Shown here: in pieces, positions 25,501 through 32,697 of the stretch
How the letters are laid out: each line of letters begins with the position of its first letter
Position numbering within the stretch: position 1 is the stretch's first letter
DNA from: Prevotella sp. UBA2739
Lineage (GTDB): Bacteria > Bacteroidota > Bacteroidia > Bacteroidales > Bacteroidaceae
DNA: 35,067 nucleotides
Assembly: GCA_002353525.1 (NCBI GenBank)
Contig: DEJV01000054.1
Coordinates: 3,230-38,296, forward strand
Reading direction: 5' to 3'
Translations under genes and position numbers: made by a program
The notes under the pieces: model-generated
Told to the model about the DNA's origin: nothing
Databases searched by the model: none
The model's input: the letters and a program-made list of their open reading frames with translations, nothing else

Positions 25501-25819
25501 TGCCGGCGGGAGCGGCCTTCGACTTGACAATCGTCACCAGGTTGCCGTCCACCGAGTAGTGGAGGGGCTTTCCGCTGAGAATCATCTGTAAGGCTTCCTC
25601 AAACCATGCGTTTTTCACTTGTCCGCTCACTTTGTAGCTTTCCACATCCTCATACGTGAACATGATTTTGTAGTTGCTGGCCTTCTCCAACTGTCGAAGG
25701 GCCGTGGGCAGGCTTTCATTGCTAAAACTAAGCGTGATGTTTCCCTTGTCTTGCGCCGCCATCGGCAACACGTTCATGACGAGAAGAAGCAACAGCGTGG
25801 TTAGTTTTTCTCTGCTCAT
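22517..25819 (-). CDS. SusC/RagA TonB-dependent transporter with N-terminal STN domain (PUL 2)
   Basis: Outer-membrane importer that also signals. After the signal peptide (TLLLLLVMNVLPMAAQ), residues about 28-98 form an STN (secretin/TonB short N-terminal) domain: ITLSFSNESLPTALRQLEKA and KPLHYSVDGNLVTIV. Then comes a CarboxypepD-regulatory-like domain (GMVVEELGEPLPGATVTNV), the plug (VLQSLKNIDPSFMQIENLG, PLFILDGFETTL, AIYGSKAANGVIVIETI) and the barrel ending in YARTFSLSAQVTF. It has 1100 residues. STN domains contact FecR-type anti-sigma factors, and a sigma/FecR pair is encoded divergently next door, which fits. No TAnnTTTG promoter was found upstream of its ATG, consistent with use of the ECF sigma factor. 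The substrate is unknown. Confidence 0.96.
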   Translation of the reverse strand: MSREKLTTLLLLLVMNVLPMAAQDKGNITLSFSNESLPTALRQLEKASNYKIMFTYEDVESYKVSGQVKNAWFEEALQMILSGKPLHYSVDGNLVTIVKSKAAPAGNRNRDITGMVVEELGEPLPGATVTNVKSAGSRESFAVVTDLNGHFKLTISPEVKQLEVSYVGFERKVVNLTSANSYQIQLTPDSKAIEEVVVTGAFTRKANTFTGAVTTVKGEDLQKVGNANVLQSLKNIDPSFMQIENLGAGSNPNASPDFQMRGSSSISQVQGEYASNANQPLFILDGFETTLTKILDLDMNQVASVTTLKDATAKAIYGSKAANGVIVIETIRPESGRLRVTYTGSMSLEVPDLTSYNLTNAEEKLETERMAGIFTSDNEETQMTLNETYTSKLREILAGVNTDWLAQPVRNGFGHKHSVYIEGGDKAMQYGVNLSFNRIGGAMKGSDRQTLSGGVTLSYRVKNLQFRDKLTIDYNDSHNSPYGVFSTYARLNPYSRLYDENGNYVQGYKYTNPRAAVYDTYNPLYNTTLNTIDKTGYTTIQNDFYLEWFITEQWKLTGRFGVVNTHNTVDQFKPANHSDFATVTDEFRKGSYYQANGNRTDISADLGMQWSKMWGEHLLFINGQLNMSDTKFNTTGVLAEGFPNDFMDDIKFGVQYAKDSKPTGSEGITRNCGGLLSLNYSFAERYLFDANYRLMGSSEAGSKNRWGSFWSIGAGWNIHNEAFLKDSEVVNRLKLRASYGYTGSQGFSSYDAMPTFVYYGSRSYNGSIGSYIQRLANETLKWQEKYDTNFGLDFAFFKNRLSGRFDYYIATTKGMVTNVTVPYTTGFTTYVANLGETENKGVELYLNYKLYDAGRNYVNVFASAAHNKNTLKKISNSLRAWNDAQDASALENKTTAPQVKYFEGCSMNAIWAVKSLGIDPQNGKEIFVKRDGTVTYEYNMNDQVVCGDTQPKWNGLFGLNGEINGWGWNISMNYRWGGQIYNSTLVDKVENASIYYNVDKRVMTDRWNTPGDVALYKAITDKSITYPTSRFVQDYNVFTLSSLSVYYDFRNCKFVKNSFLERLKITAYTNDLFVISSIKTERGTSYPYARTFSLSAQVTF

Positions 25820-25895
25820 AAGCTGTTGATATTAAATGTTTGTAATTAGATTATCTGTTAATGAAACGGATGAGAAAAAGAAATGGCCACGTTTT

Positions 25896-25927
25896 TTTGC
25901 AGTTTTCTTAAGAATTTGTTATTTTTG
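25896..25927 (+). promoter_or_regulatory. Promoter of the ECF sigma / FecR operon
   Basis: TTTG at 25896-25899, a 20-base spacer and TATTTTTG at 25920-25927 form a good Bacteroidota promoter. The spacer contains the palindrome TTCTTAAGAA at 25905-25914. Confidence 0.75.
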
Positions 25928-25932
25928 CACCC

Positions 25933-25949
25933 GAAAAGTGACACTTTTC
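25933..25949. promoter_or_regulatory. 17-bp palindrome at the sigma gene transcription start
   Basis: GAAAAGTG and CACTTTTC flank one central A, a perfect 8+1+8 palindrome. It begins about where transcription from the promoter at 25920-25927 should start and ends 13 bases before the sigma ATG. It may be an operator shared with the divergent SusC gene or a 5' hairpin. Confidence 0.6.
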
Positions 25950-25962
25950 ACCTACACAAGAA

Positions 25963-26463
25963 ATGGACGAGAGAAAAGACTTCGATCGCATCTTCCGCGA
26001 ATACTACAACGAGTTGTACTGTTTCGCCATGCAGTTCGTTCACGATGCCGACGACGCTCACGACATCGTGCACGATGCCTATGAAGATGTGTGGCGCCAT
26101 TTCTCGGCCATGGAAGCCAATACCGTCAGGGGATTTCTTTATAAAAATGTACGCAACAAAGCTATCGACTTGCTGCGCCGGCAGGAGACACGCCGCAACT
26201 ATGCGGAACTCTATACGAAGGTGTCATCACCCTATGACGAGGGTACCGACCTGCTGGAACTGCAGGAACGCGAGCAGATAGTGAGCGACGTGCTCGACTC
26301 GATGAAACCGCCCACCAAAGAGATTTTCGTATGGTGCTATGTCGACCGCCAACATTATAAAGAGGTGGCCGAACGGCTGGGTGTGAGTGTGAGCATGGTG
26401 AAGAAGCACATCTCGAAAGCATTGGCTATTATCCGCGAGAAACGTAAAAAAATGAAAATTTAG
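25963..26463 (+). CDS. ECF-type RNA polymerase sigma-70 factor
   Basis: Small sigma factor, 166 residues, that should direct RNA polymerase to PUL 2. Region 2 is at about residues 8-75 (FDRIFREYYNELYCFAMQFV, DAHDIVHDAYEDVWRHF, GFLYKNVRNKAIDLLRR). Region 4 is at about 110-160 (MKPPTKEIFVWCYVDRQHYKEVAERLGVSVSMVKKHISKAL), with a helix-turn-helix. Region 3 is absent, as expected for the ECF class. The ATG at 25963 follows an A-rich AAGAA; there is no strong Shine-Dalgarno site, which is usual in this phylum. It is followed after 95 bases by its FecR partner and is divergent from the STN-SusC gene. Confidence 0.95.
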   Translation: MDERKDFDRIFREYYNELYCFAMQFVHDADDAHDIVHDAYEDVWRHFSAMEANTVRGFLYKNVRNKAIDLLRRQETRRNYAELYTKVSSPYDEGTDLLELQEREQIVSDVLDSMKPPTKEIFVWCYVDRQHYKEVAERLGVSVSMVKKHISKALAIIREKRKKMKI

Positions 26464-26558
26464 GTCTTTCCCCGTGGCTATTTCCGCAAGTCATCCGTTA
26501 TATTAATAAAAAGAGGTAAGAAAACAATCTATAGAATTAACCAGTTAAGAAACATACA

Positions 26559-27662
26559 ATGATAGAAGAAGCACTGGATATCATGAGTCCCAACTCTGAA
26601 GTGAGCGACGAGCAGCTGAAGAGAATGGATCAGGATGCAGACCTCAAAGAGGCTTGCGAGGATATCTTTGTGGCCCAAAACTTACTGGCACGACAGCAAT
26701 TGCAGAGCACTGACGTGGAAGAGCAACTCAGCCGTTTCCACCGCAGGCATCGTCGTGCACGCATCCGCTATATCTTCGCAGCCGCATTGTCGGCAGCAGC
26801 CGTGCTGATAGCAGCTGTCTTTGTGCTGAAACCCAAACAGCAAAAAGACGACAGCCTCTTCTTCGAGGCTGCCAACGAACAGCAGCTGCCCACGATTACC
26901 ACCGATGATGGCGACGAAATTCCCATCAAGATGATAGCACAACAGGGACATCCCGATCGCAAAGTGGTGGTCGACGAGCAGTATACCGAGGTGGAAGAAC
27001 TGCGGCTGAACGTACCATTAGGGCAGTCGCTGCAGGTGGATCTGCCCGATGGCAGCCGTGTATACATGCACCCCGGCAGCCGCATCTACTATCCCAACCA
27101 CTTTACGGGCGACAAGCGTGAGGTAAGGTTCAGCGGCGAAGGCTACTTTGTGGTGGCTCACGATGCCCGCCACCCATTCGTAGTAACCACCGACAAATGC
27201 CAGACCACCGTACTGGGCACCGAGTTCGACATTACCGCTTATGAGGGACGGCCCGAGTATGTGACACTCATCACAGGACGGGTGGCCTGCAAACTGAGAG
27301 CCAAAGAGCAAGGAGCAGGGAGCAATGAGCAAGAGGTCATCCTGCAACCCGGCCAGCAGCTGAAGGTCATCAACGAGCAACTCACGGTGAAAACCATTGC
27401 CGACACCGACCAGTTTACCTCATGGCGCGACGGTTATTTCTATTTCGACAACATTCCACTCAGAGAGATCCTGCGCGAAATCGGACAATATTATAATGTC
27501 AGCATCGTTACTTTGCGACCCTGGCTGCTCGACTATCGCATGCGCTTCATCGTCCCACGCAACAAAGGCATCGACTATGTGGTGAAGACACTCAACAGGA
27601 TGGATAAAGTGAATGCCAAATTATACAACAACAGGTTATATATCAATCCTAACAAAGAATAA
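26559..27662 (+). CDS. FecR-type anti-sigma factor with DUF4974 domain
   Basis: Inner-membrane anti-sigma regulator, 367 residues. Residues 1-70 are cytoplasmic and acidic-helical and would hold the sigma factor. Residues 71-90 form a single membrane segment (YIFAAALSAAAVLIAAVFVL) with positive residues before it. The periplasmic FecR domain covers about 145-260 (VPLGQSLQVDLPDGSRVYMHPGSRIYYP, FSGEGYFVVAHDARHPFVV, VLGTEFDITAY). The C-terminal DUF4974 domain (FDNIPLREILREIGQYYNVSI) is STN-like. The sequence and the neighbouring STN-SusC together suggest a complete SusC-FecR-sigma relay. A strong terminator follows directly, its stem beginning within the stop codon. There are no signs of truncation. 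Confidence 0.94.
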   Translation: MIEEALDIMSPNSEVSDEQLKRMDQDADLKEACEDIFVAQNLLARQQLQSTDVEEQLSRFHRRHRRARIRYIFAAALSAAAVLIAAVFVLKPKQQKDDSLFFEAANEQQLPTITTDDGDEIPIKMIAQQGHPDRKVVVDEQYTEVEELRLNVPLGQSLQVDLPDGSRVYMHPGSRIYYPNHFTGDKREVRFSGEGYFVVAHDARHPFVVTTDKCQTTVLGTEFDITAYEGRPEYVTLITGRVACKLRAKEQGAGSNEQEVILQPGQQLKVINEQLTVKTIADTDQFTSWRDGYFYFDNIPLREILREIGQYYNVSIVTLRPWLLDYRMRFIVPRNKGIDYVVKTLNRMDKVNAKLYNNRLYINPNKE

Positions 27663-27700
27663 AAAACGAGGCGAAAATTTGCTTTTCGCCTCGTTTTTTT
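27661..27700 (+). terminator. Intrinsic terminator of the sigma/FecR operon
   Basis: A 17-bp perfect stem (27661-27677 with 27683-27699), loop TTTGC, and a run of seven T. It overlaps the FecR stop codon by two bases. The loop also supplies a TTTG that could act as the -33 element of the promoter at 27703-27710. Confidence 0.92.
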
Positions 27701-27710
27701 CATAACTTTG
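27690..27710 (+). promoter_or_regulatory. Promoter module P1 upstream of parC
   Basis: It ends in TAACTTTG (27703-27710), with TTTG at 27678-27681 and a 21-base spacer lying in the terminator hairpin. It shares the CTCGTTTTTT...CATAACTTTG layout with P2 and P3. It may be an active promoter or a decayed copy. Confidence 0.45.
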
Positions 27711-27720
27711 ACTTCGTCGA

Positions 27721-27785
27721 ACTTACTTAGCACTCGGAAAAGTTCAAATAAATTTGGCTTTCCCCTCGTTTTTTCGTAACTTTGC
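27721..27785 (+). promoter_or_regulatory. Promoter module P2 (copy of the GH127 promoter cassette)
   Basis: TTTG at 27753-27756, a 20-base spacer, TAACTTTG at 27777-27784. The 65 bp match the minus-strand region 16914-16978 at 61 positions. It lies about 120 bases before the parC start, with an AT-only-stem hairpin (27822-27829 / 27834-27841) between it and P3. Confidence 0.7.
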
Positions 27786-27838
27786 GACGAAAAGACGCGA
27801 AGTTACTCCATCTCGGCATAAAAAACAAACTCGTTTGT

Positions 27839-27869
27839 TTTGTTCTGCTCTCGATTTTTCGTAACTTTG
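27839..27869 (+). promoter_or_regulatory. Promoter module P3, likely main parC promoter
   Basis: TTTG at 27839-27842, a 19-base spacer, TAACTTTG at 27862-27869. The predicted start near 27876 leaves a leader of about 29 bases to the parC ATG at 27905. Confidence 0.75.
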
Positions 27870-27904
27870 CACGAACATTGTTTACGAAAGCCTGAATCAA
27901 CAAT

Positions 27905-30724
27905 ATGAGTGACGATATCAAAGACGATTTGATGGATGAGGTGGAAGAGACCAAAGACGAAGGTACCAACGACTCTGCCCACTCCGACTATAAGCCGGTG
28001 AACCGCTTCGATGCGGCTGCCGTGCATCACCTTAGCGGCATGTATCAGAACTGGTTTCTGGATTACGCCTCATACGTAATCCTGGAACGTGCCGTTCCCC
28101 ACATTGAAGACGGTCTGAAACCTGTGCAACGGCGCATCCTGCACTCGATGAAGCGCATGGACGACGGCAGATATAACAAGGTGGCCAACATCGTGGGACA
28201 TACCATGCAGTTCCATCCGCATGGCGATGCCAGTATCGGCGACGCACTGGTGCAGCTGGGACAGAAAGACCTGCTGGTGGACACACAGGGCAACTGGGGT
28301 AACATCCTCACAGGCGACCGTGCCGCTGCTCCGCGATACATCGAGGCACGATTGTCGAAGTTCGCACTCGACGTGGTGTTCAACCCGAAGACCACCGAGT
28401 GGCAACTGTCTTACGACGGCCGCAACAAAGAGCCTATCACCCTGCCGGCCAAGTTCCCTCTGCTTTTGGCACAAGGCGCAGAAGGCATTGCCGTTGGCCT
28501 GTCGTCGAAAATCCTGCCGCACAATTTCAATGAGTTGTGCGATGCAGCCATCAAATATCTGCACGGACAGGAGTTCCAATTATATCCGGACTTCCTTACG
28601 GGCGGAAGCATCGACGTGTCGAAATACAACGACGGACAGCGTGGCGGTGTGCTGAAAGTACGTGCGAAGATTGAGAAACTAGACCAGAAAACGCTTGTCA
28701 TTCGCGAGATTCCTTACTCGAAGACGGTGAACACACTCATCGAAAGCATCACCAAAGCCATTGAGAAGGGTAAGATCAAGGCACGCAACGTGACAGACCT
28801 CACCTCGGCCGAGGTGGAGATTCAAGTGCATCTGGCACCAGGAGTATCGTCGGACAAGACCATCGACGCGCTCTATGCCTTTACCGACTGCGAGGTGAAT
28901 ATCTCGCCCAACTGCTGTGTCATCGAGGACAACAAGCCGCAGTTCCTTACTGTGAGCGACGTGCTGCGCCACTCTGTAGACCGCACCATGGGCCTCATCC
29001 GACAGGAACTGCAAATTCGCCGCAACGAGTTGCTGGAGCAACTGCACTTCTGTTCACTGGAGAAAATCTTCATCGAGGAGCGCATTTATAAGGACAAGAA
29101 ATTCGAACAGGCGCCCAACGTGGATGCTGTTTGTGAGCATATCGACGAGCGACTGACGCCCTACTATCCGCAGATGGTGCGCGAGGTGACTAAAGATGAT
29201 ATTCTGCGACTGCTGGAAATCAAGATGCAGCGCATCCTGAAATTCAACAAAGACAAAGCCGACGAGCTCATTGCCCGCATCAACGACGAGATTGCAGGCA
29301 TCGACCGCGACCTGAACAACATGGTGGAGGTGACGGCCAACTGGTTCCAGTACATCAAAGACAAGTATGGCGCAGACCACCCGCGACTCACCGAGATTAA
29401 GAACTTCGACACCATCGAAGCTACCAAGGTGGTAGAGGCCAACCAGAAACTCTACATCAACCGCCAGGAAGGTTTCATCGGTACGGGACTGAAGAAAGAC
29501 GAGTTTGTGTGCAACTGCTCCGACATCGACGATATCATCATTTTCTATAAGGACGGAAAATACAAGATTATCCGCGTAGCTGATAAGATATTCGTGGGAA
29601 AGAACATCCTGCATGTGGCCGTGTTCAAGAAGAACGACAAGCGTACCACCTACAACGTGGTCTATCGCGACGGCCGACAGGGATGGTACTTCATCAAACG
29701 ATTCAACGTGACTGGCATCACACGCGACAAAGAGTACGACCTCACGCAGGGCACTCCTAGCTCGCGCGTACTCTACTTCACAGCCAATCCTAACGGGGAG
29801 GCAGAAATCATCAAGGTGACGCTCGACCCGAACCCGAAACTCAAGAAGATATTCATCGAGAAAGACTTCTCGGAGATTCTCATCAAGGGACGGGCCTCGA
29901 AGGGCAACTTACTGACCAAGAACACGGTGCATCGCATCGGACTGAAGAGCCATGGTCACTCCACACTGGGAGGCCGCAAGGTATGGTTCGACCCCGACGT
30001 GAACCGTCTGAACTACGACGAGCATGGCCGTCTGCTGGGTGAGTTCAACGAGGACGACAGCATCTTGGTGGTACTGAAGAATGGTGATTTCTATCTGACC
30101 AACTTCGACGTGAACAACCACTACGAGGACAATATCGACCGTCTGGAGAAATATGACGCCTCAAAGGTGTGGAGCGCTGTATTATTTGATGCCGACCAGC
30201 AGGGCTATCCTTACCTAAAACGCTTCCTCATGGAAGGCTCGAAGCGCAAGCAGAACTATCTGGGCGACAATCCCAACTCGAAATTGGTGCTGCTCACCGA
30301 CGTACCCTTCCCCCGCATCCGAGTCGCCTTTGGCGGCAACGATGCTTTCCGCGACCCCATGGAGATAGATGTCGAACAGTTTATTGCGGTCAAAGGCTTC
30401 AAAGCCAAGGGTAAGCGCATCTCTACCTGGCAGATTGAAAGTATCGAAGAGCTGGAGCCACTCCGACAACCTGAACCGGAAGACGACGAGGAAGATAACG
30501 ATAACGGGAACGATGACGGGAACGGAAACGGAGATTTGAATGCTGAGAATGATGAGAACTCACAGGACGGCAACTCCTACCCAAAAGGCAATCAAGCCTC
30601 TCAACATTCTGCTCTTAACGCTCAACAGGAAGAGGAGAACCTCGACCCCGATGCAGGCAAAAGCCAGCAACAGGTAATTGACGAGATAACAGGTCAGCTG
30701 AGTCTTTTTGGCGATGATTTCTAA
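27905..30724 (+). CDS. parC: DNA topoisomerase IV subunit A
   Basis: Catalytic subunit of the type IIA topoisomerase that unlinks daughter chromosomes. Residues about 45-500 form the breakage-reunion core: LKPVQRRILHSM, HPHGDASIGDALVQLGQ (104-120), and Y145 in AAPRYIEARL as the DNA-linking tyrosine. A C-terminal beta-pinwheel region follows (GWYFIKRFNVTGI, GNLLTKNTVHRIG), with divergent repeats and no clear GyrA box, which favours ParC over GyrA. From about residue 850 there is an acidic, asparagine-rich tail (EDDEEDNDNGNDDGNGNGD), and the protein ends in QLSLFGDDF. The 939-residue length is long but normal for the phylum. No parE is adjacent; it must lie elsewhere. Residue 109 is alanine where E. 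coli GyrA has S83. Confidence 0.9.
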   Translation: MSDDIKDDLMDEVEETKDEGTNDSAHSDYKPVNRFDAAAVHHLSGMYQNWFLDYASYVILERAVPHIEDGLKPVQRRILHSMKRMDDGRYNKVANIVGHTMQFHPHGDASIGDALVQLGQKDLLVDTQGNWGNILTGDRAAAPRYIEARLSKFALDVVFNPKTTEWQLSYDGRNKEPITLPAKFPLLLAQGAEGIAVGLSSKILPHNFNELCDAAIKYLHGQEFQLYPDFLTGGSIDVSKYNDGQRGGVLKVRAKIEKLDQKTLVIREIPYSKTVNTLIESITKAIEKGKIKARNVTDLTSAEVEIQVHLAPGVSSDKTIDALYAFTDCEVNISPNCCVIEDNKPQFLTVSDVLRHSVDRTMGLIRQELQIRRNELLEQLHFCSLEKIFIEERIYKDKKFEQAPNVDAVCEHIDERLTPYYPQMVREVTKDDILRLLEIKMQRILKFNKDKADELIARINDEIAGIDRDLNNMVEVTANWFQYIKDKYGADHPRLTEIKNFDTIEATKVVEANQKLYINRQEGFIGTGLKKDEFVCNCSDIDDIIIFYKDGKYKIIRVADKIFVGKNILHVAVFKKNDKRTTYNVVYRDGRQGWYFIKRFNVTGITRDKEYDLTQGTPSSRVLYFTANPNGEAEIIKVTLDPNPKLKKIFIEKDFSEILIKGRASKGNLLTKNTVHRIGLKSHGHSTLGGRKVWFDPDVNRLNYDEHGRLLGEFNEDDSILVVLKNGDFYLTNFDVNNHYEDNIDRLEKYDASKVWSAVLFDADQQGYPYLKRFLMEGSKRKQNYLGDNPNSKLVLLTDVPFPRIRVAFGGNDAFRDPMEIDVEQFIAVKGFKAKGKRISTWQIESIEELEPLRQPEPEDDEEDNDNGNDDGNGNGDLNAENDENSQDGNSYPKGNQASQHSALNAQQEEENLDPDAGKSQQQVIDEITGQLSLFGDDF

Positions 30725-30734
30725 TGTTTGGGCT

Positions 30735-31565
30735 ATGAGACATTACTTCACGCATCACAAAAGATGGCCATCCAGGCTGCTGTGCCTAGGGTTGTTGCTG
30801 ATTTCCTTGTCGGCAATGGCACAAACCGATTCCACCCGCATACGTACATCGGTCAACATGTTGGGATTCGGCCCCACCAACATCCTCGACACGTACTTGT
30901 CGCAAGAGAAGTTTGCAGGCGAAGGACTCACCTTCCTCCATATCACCCAAAAAGAACGGCCGGGCAAGCGGTGGACCACCATTCTGCAACATGAGGCCAA
31001 TTTCTCGATTGCCGACGACCGCGCCGAGCGTTCCGAAGAAATGGAAGGGGCATATAGCATCTATTGGGGACGTTATCTCACCTTCCGACTGCCCGGCAAC
31101 TGGCGGCTAGAAGCTGGCGGCGTGCTCAATGGCAACGTGGGATTCATCTACAACACCAGCAACTCCAACAATCCGGCACAAGCCCGTTTCTCCATCAATG
31201 TGATGCCATCGGCTGTCATCACCAAACCATTCTGCCTGTTCGGACAGCAGTTCGCTGCCCGCTACGAACTAGACCTGCCGCTGGCAGGGCTGATGTTCAG
31301 CCCTAACTACGGACAGTCGTATTATGAGATTTTCAACCGTGGCAACTACGATCACAACCTGGTTCCCACCACCCTCATCTCCGCACCGAGCCTGCGCCAC
31401 CAGCTGACCATCGACTGGCGGGCCAGCCGCACATGGGACCTGCGTGTGGGTTATCTAGGCAACTACCAGCAAGCCGAGGTAAACCATCTGAAACAGCACA
31501 TCTACAACCACCGTCTGATGATTGGAGTCGTGAAACGCTTCAGAACTGTATACTATAAAAGGTAA
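30735..31565 (+). CDS. DUF3316 domain exported protein
   Basis: Function unknown. The ATG at 30735 gives MRHYFTHHKRWPSRLLCLGLLLISLSAMAQ, a signal peptide; the longer start at 30708 overlaps parC and is less likely. The mature 246-residue part is rich in alternating and aromatic residues (YSIYWGRYLTFRLPGNWRLEAGGVLNGNVGFIYNTSN, FAARYELDLPLAGLMFSPNYGQSYYEIFNRGNYDHN) and ends in HRLMIGVVKRFRTVYYKR. The pattern suggests a small outer-membrane beta-barrel, an inference from strand periodicity. It begins 10 bases after the parC stop and lies 13 before the S41 peptidase, so the three are probably co-transcribed, although parC shares no obvious role with them. Confidence 0.8.
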   Translation: MRHYFTHHKRWPSRLLCLGLLLISLSAMAQTDSTRIRTSVNMLGFGPTNILDTYLSQEKFAGEGLTFLHITQKERPGKRWTTILQHEANFSIADDRAERSEEMEGAYSIYWGRYLTFRLPGNWRLEAGGVLNGNVGFIYNTSNSNNPAQARFSINVMPSAVITKPFCLFGQQFAARYELDLPLAGLMFSPNYGQSYYEIFNRGNYDHNLVPTTLISAPSLRHQLTIDWRASRTWDLRVGYLGNYQQAEVNHLKQHIYNHRLMIGVVKRFRTVYYKR

Positions 31566-31578
31566 TATTTCAAGCAAT

Positions 31579-32649
31579 ATGATTTCTGCTTTCATCCACC
31601 ATCCATCCATACCGGGAAAAACAAAAAGACGGACACTCCTCCGCGCGTTGTCCCTTTTTGCTCTTCTACCGTTCTGCCTTTTCACCTTCCTGCTCACCTC
31701 TTGTGTCGACGAGGAAGAGTATGCCGACGATTCAAAAGGCAACTTTGAGGCTCTCTGGCACATCATGGACGAGCACTATTGCTTCTTCAGCGAGAAGAAT
31801 ATCGAATGGGATGCCATCTACAATAAATATAAGGTACGCGTAGACGAAGGCATGAGCGAGATACAGCTCTTCGAGGTGCTGTGCAATATGCTGGGCGAAC
31901 TGCGCGACGGACATGTGAACCTCTACACATCGTTCGACTATGGCCGCAACTGGAGCTGGCACGAAGACTACCCGTCGAATTTCAGCGACACCCTGCAACG
32001 ACGCTATCTGGGAACTGACTATAAAATAGCTACGGGCTGCCGCTACCGCATTCTCGACGACAACATCGGTTACATCTACTGCGGCAGTTTCTCGGGAACC
32101 ATGGGCGAAGGCAATCTCGACGACATCATGTCGTATCTCATAGCCTGCAACGGACTCATTCTCGACATACGCGATAATAGTGGCGGACTCGTCACCTCCG
32201 CAGAGCAGCTGGCTGCCCGCTTCACCAACAAGGAGATTCCCGTGGGTTACATGCAGCACAAGACTGGCAAGGGACACAACGATTTCTCCAGCATGGAGGA
32301 GCAAACACTCAAACCGTCGAAAGGCATGCGATGGCAAAAGCGAGTCATGCTGCTCACCAACCGGCAGGTGTTCAGTGCCGCCAACGAGTTTGTGAAATAC
32401 ATGAAACAGTGTCCGCTCGTCACCGTCGTGGGCGACCATACAGGTGGCGGAGCCGGCCTGCCTTTCTCCAGCTCACTGCCCAACGGCTGGAATGTGCGTT
32501 TCTCGGCCTGCCCCATGTACGATGTCAACAAACAAAGCACTGAAAACGGTATCGACCCCGATGTGAAAGTAGACTTGCGGCAGGAAGACCTCCTCAAAGG
32601 CGAAGACACCATCATCGAAACCGCACGCCGGTTGCTTCGACAAGAATAA
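31579..32649 (+). CDS. S41 family peptidase, lipoprotein
   Basis: Predicted C-terminal-processing type serine protease anchored by lipid. The N-terminus has a 19-residue basic lead and then LLRALSLFALLPFCLFTFLLTSC with C42 in the lipobox and DEEEYADD after it, a surface-export-like signal. Residues about 55-120 form the tricorn C1-like or N-terminal helical part (FEALWHIMDEHYCFFSEKNIEWDAIYNKY, LGELRDGHVNLYT). The S41 core shows LILDIRDNSGG (193-203), then LLTNRQVFSAANEF with S266 as the catalytic serine, then GDHTGGGAGLPFSSSLPNG. The PDZ domain is short or degenerate. It has 356 residues. The family is often described as having a Ser-Lys pair; the lysine was not assigned. Confidence 0.9.
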   Translation: MISAFIHHPSIPGKTKRRTLLRALSLFALLPFCLFTFLLTSCVDEEEYADDSKGNFEALWHIMDEHYCFFSEKNIEWDAIYNKYKVRVDEGMSEIQLFEVLCNMLGELRDGHVNLYTSFDYGRNWSWHEDYPSNFSDTLQRRYLGTDYKIATGCRYRILDDNIGYIYCGSFSGTMGEGNLDDIMSYLIACNGLILDIRDNSGGLVTSAEQLAARFTNKEIPVGYMQHKTGKGHNDFSSMEEQTLKPSKGMRWQKRVMLLTNRQVFSAANEFVKYMKQCPLVTVVGDHTGGGAGLPFSSSLPNGWNVRFSACPMYDVNKQSTENGIDPDVKVDLRQEDLLKGEDTIIETARRLLRQE

Positions 32650-32697
32650 CCTTATTTATAGCATAAGCATTGAAGCTATCATCCCATATCAACAATA

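Noticed and set aside
25820..25962. TAnnTTTG promoter for the PUL 2 SusC gene on the minus strand
   Set aside because: No match was found in this interval on that strand, which agrees with control by the divergent ECF sigma factor instead.
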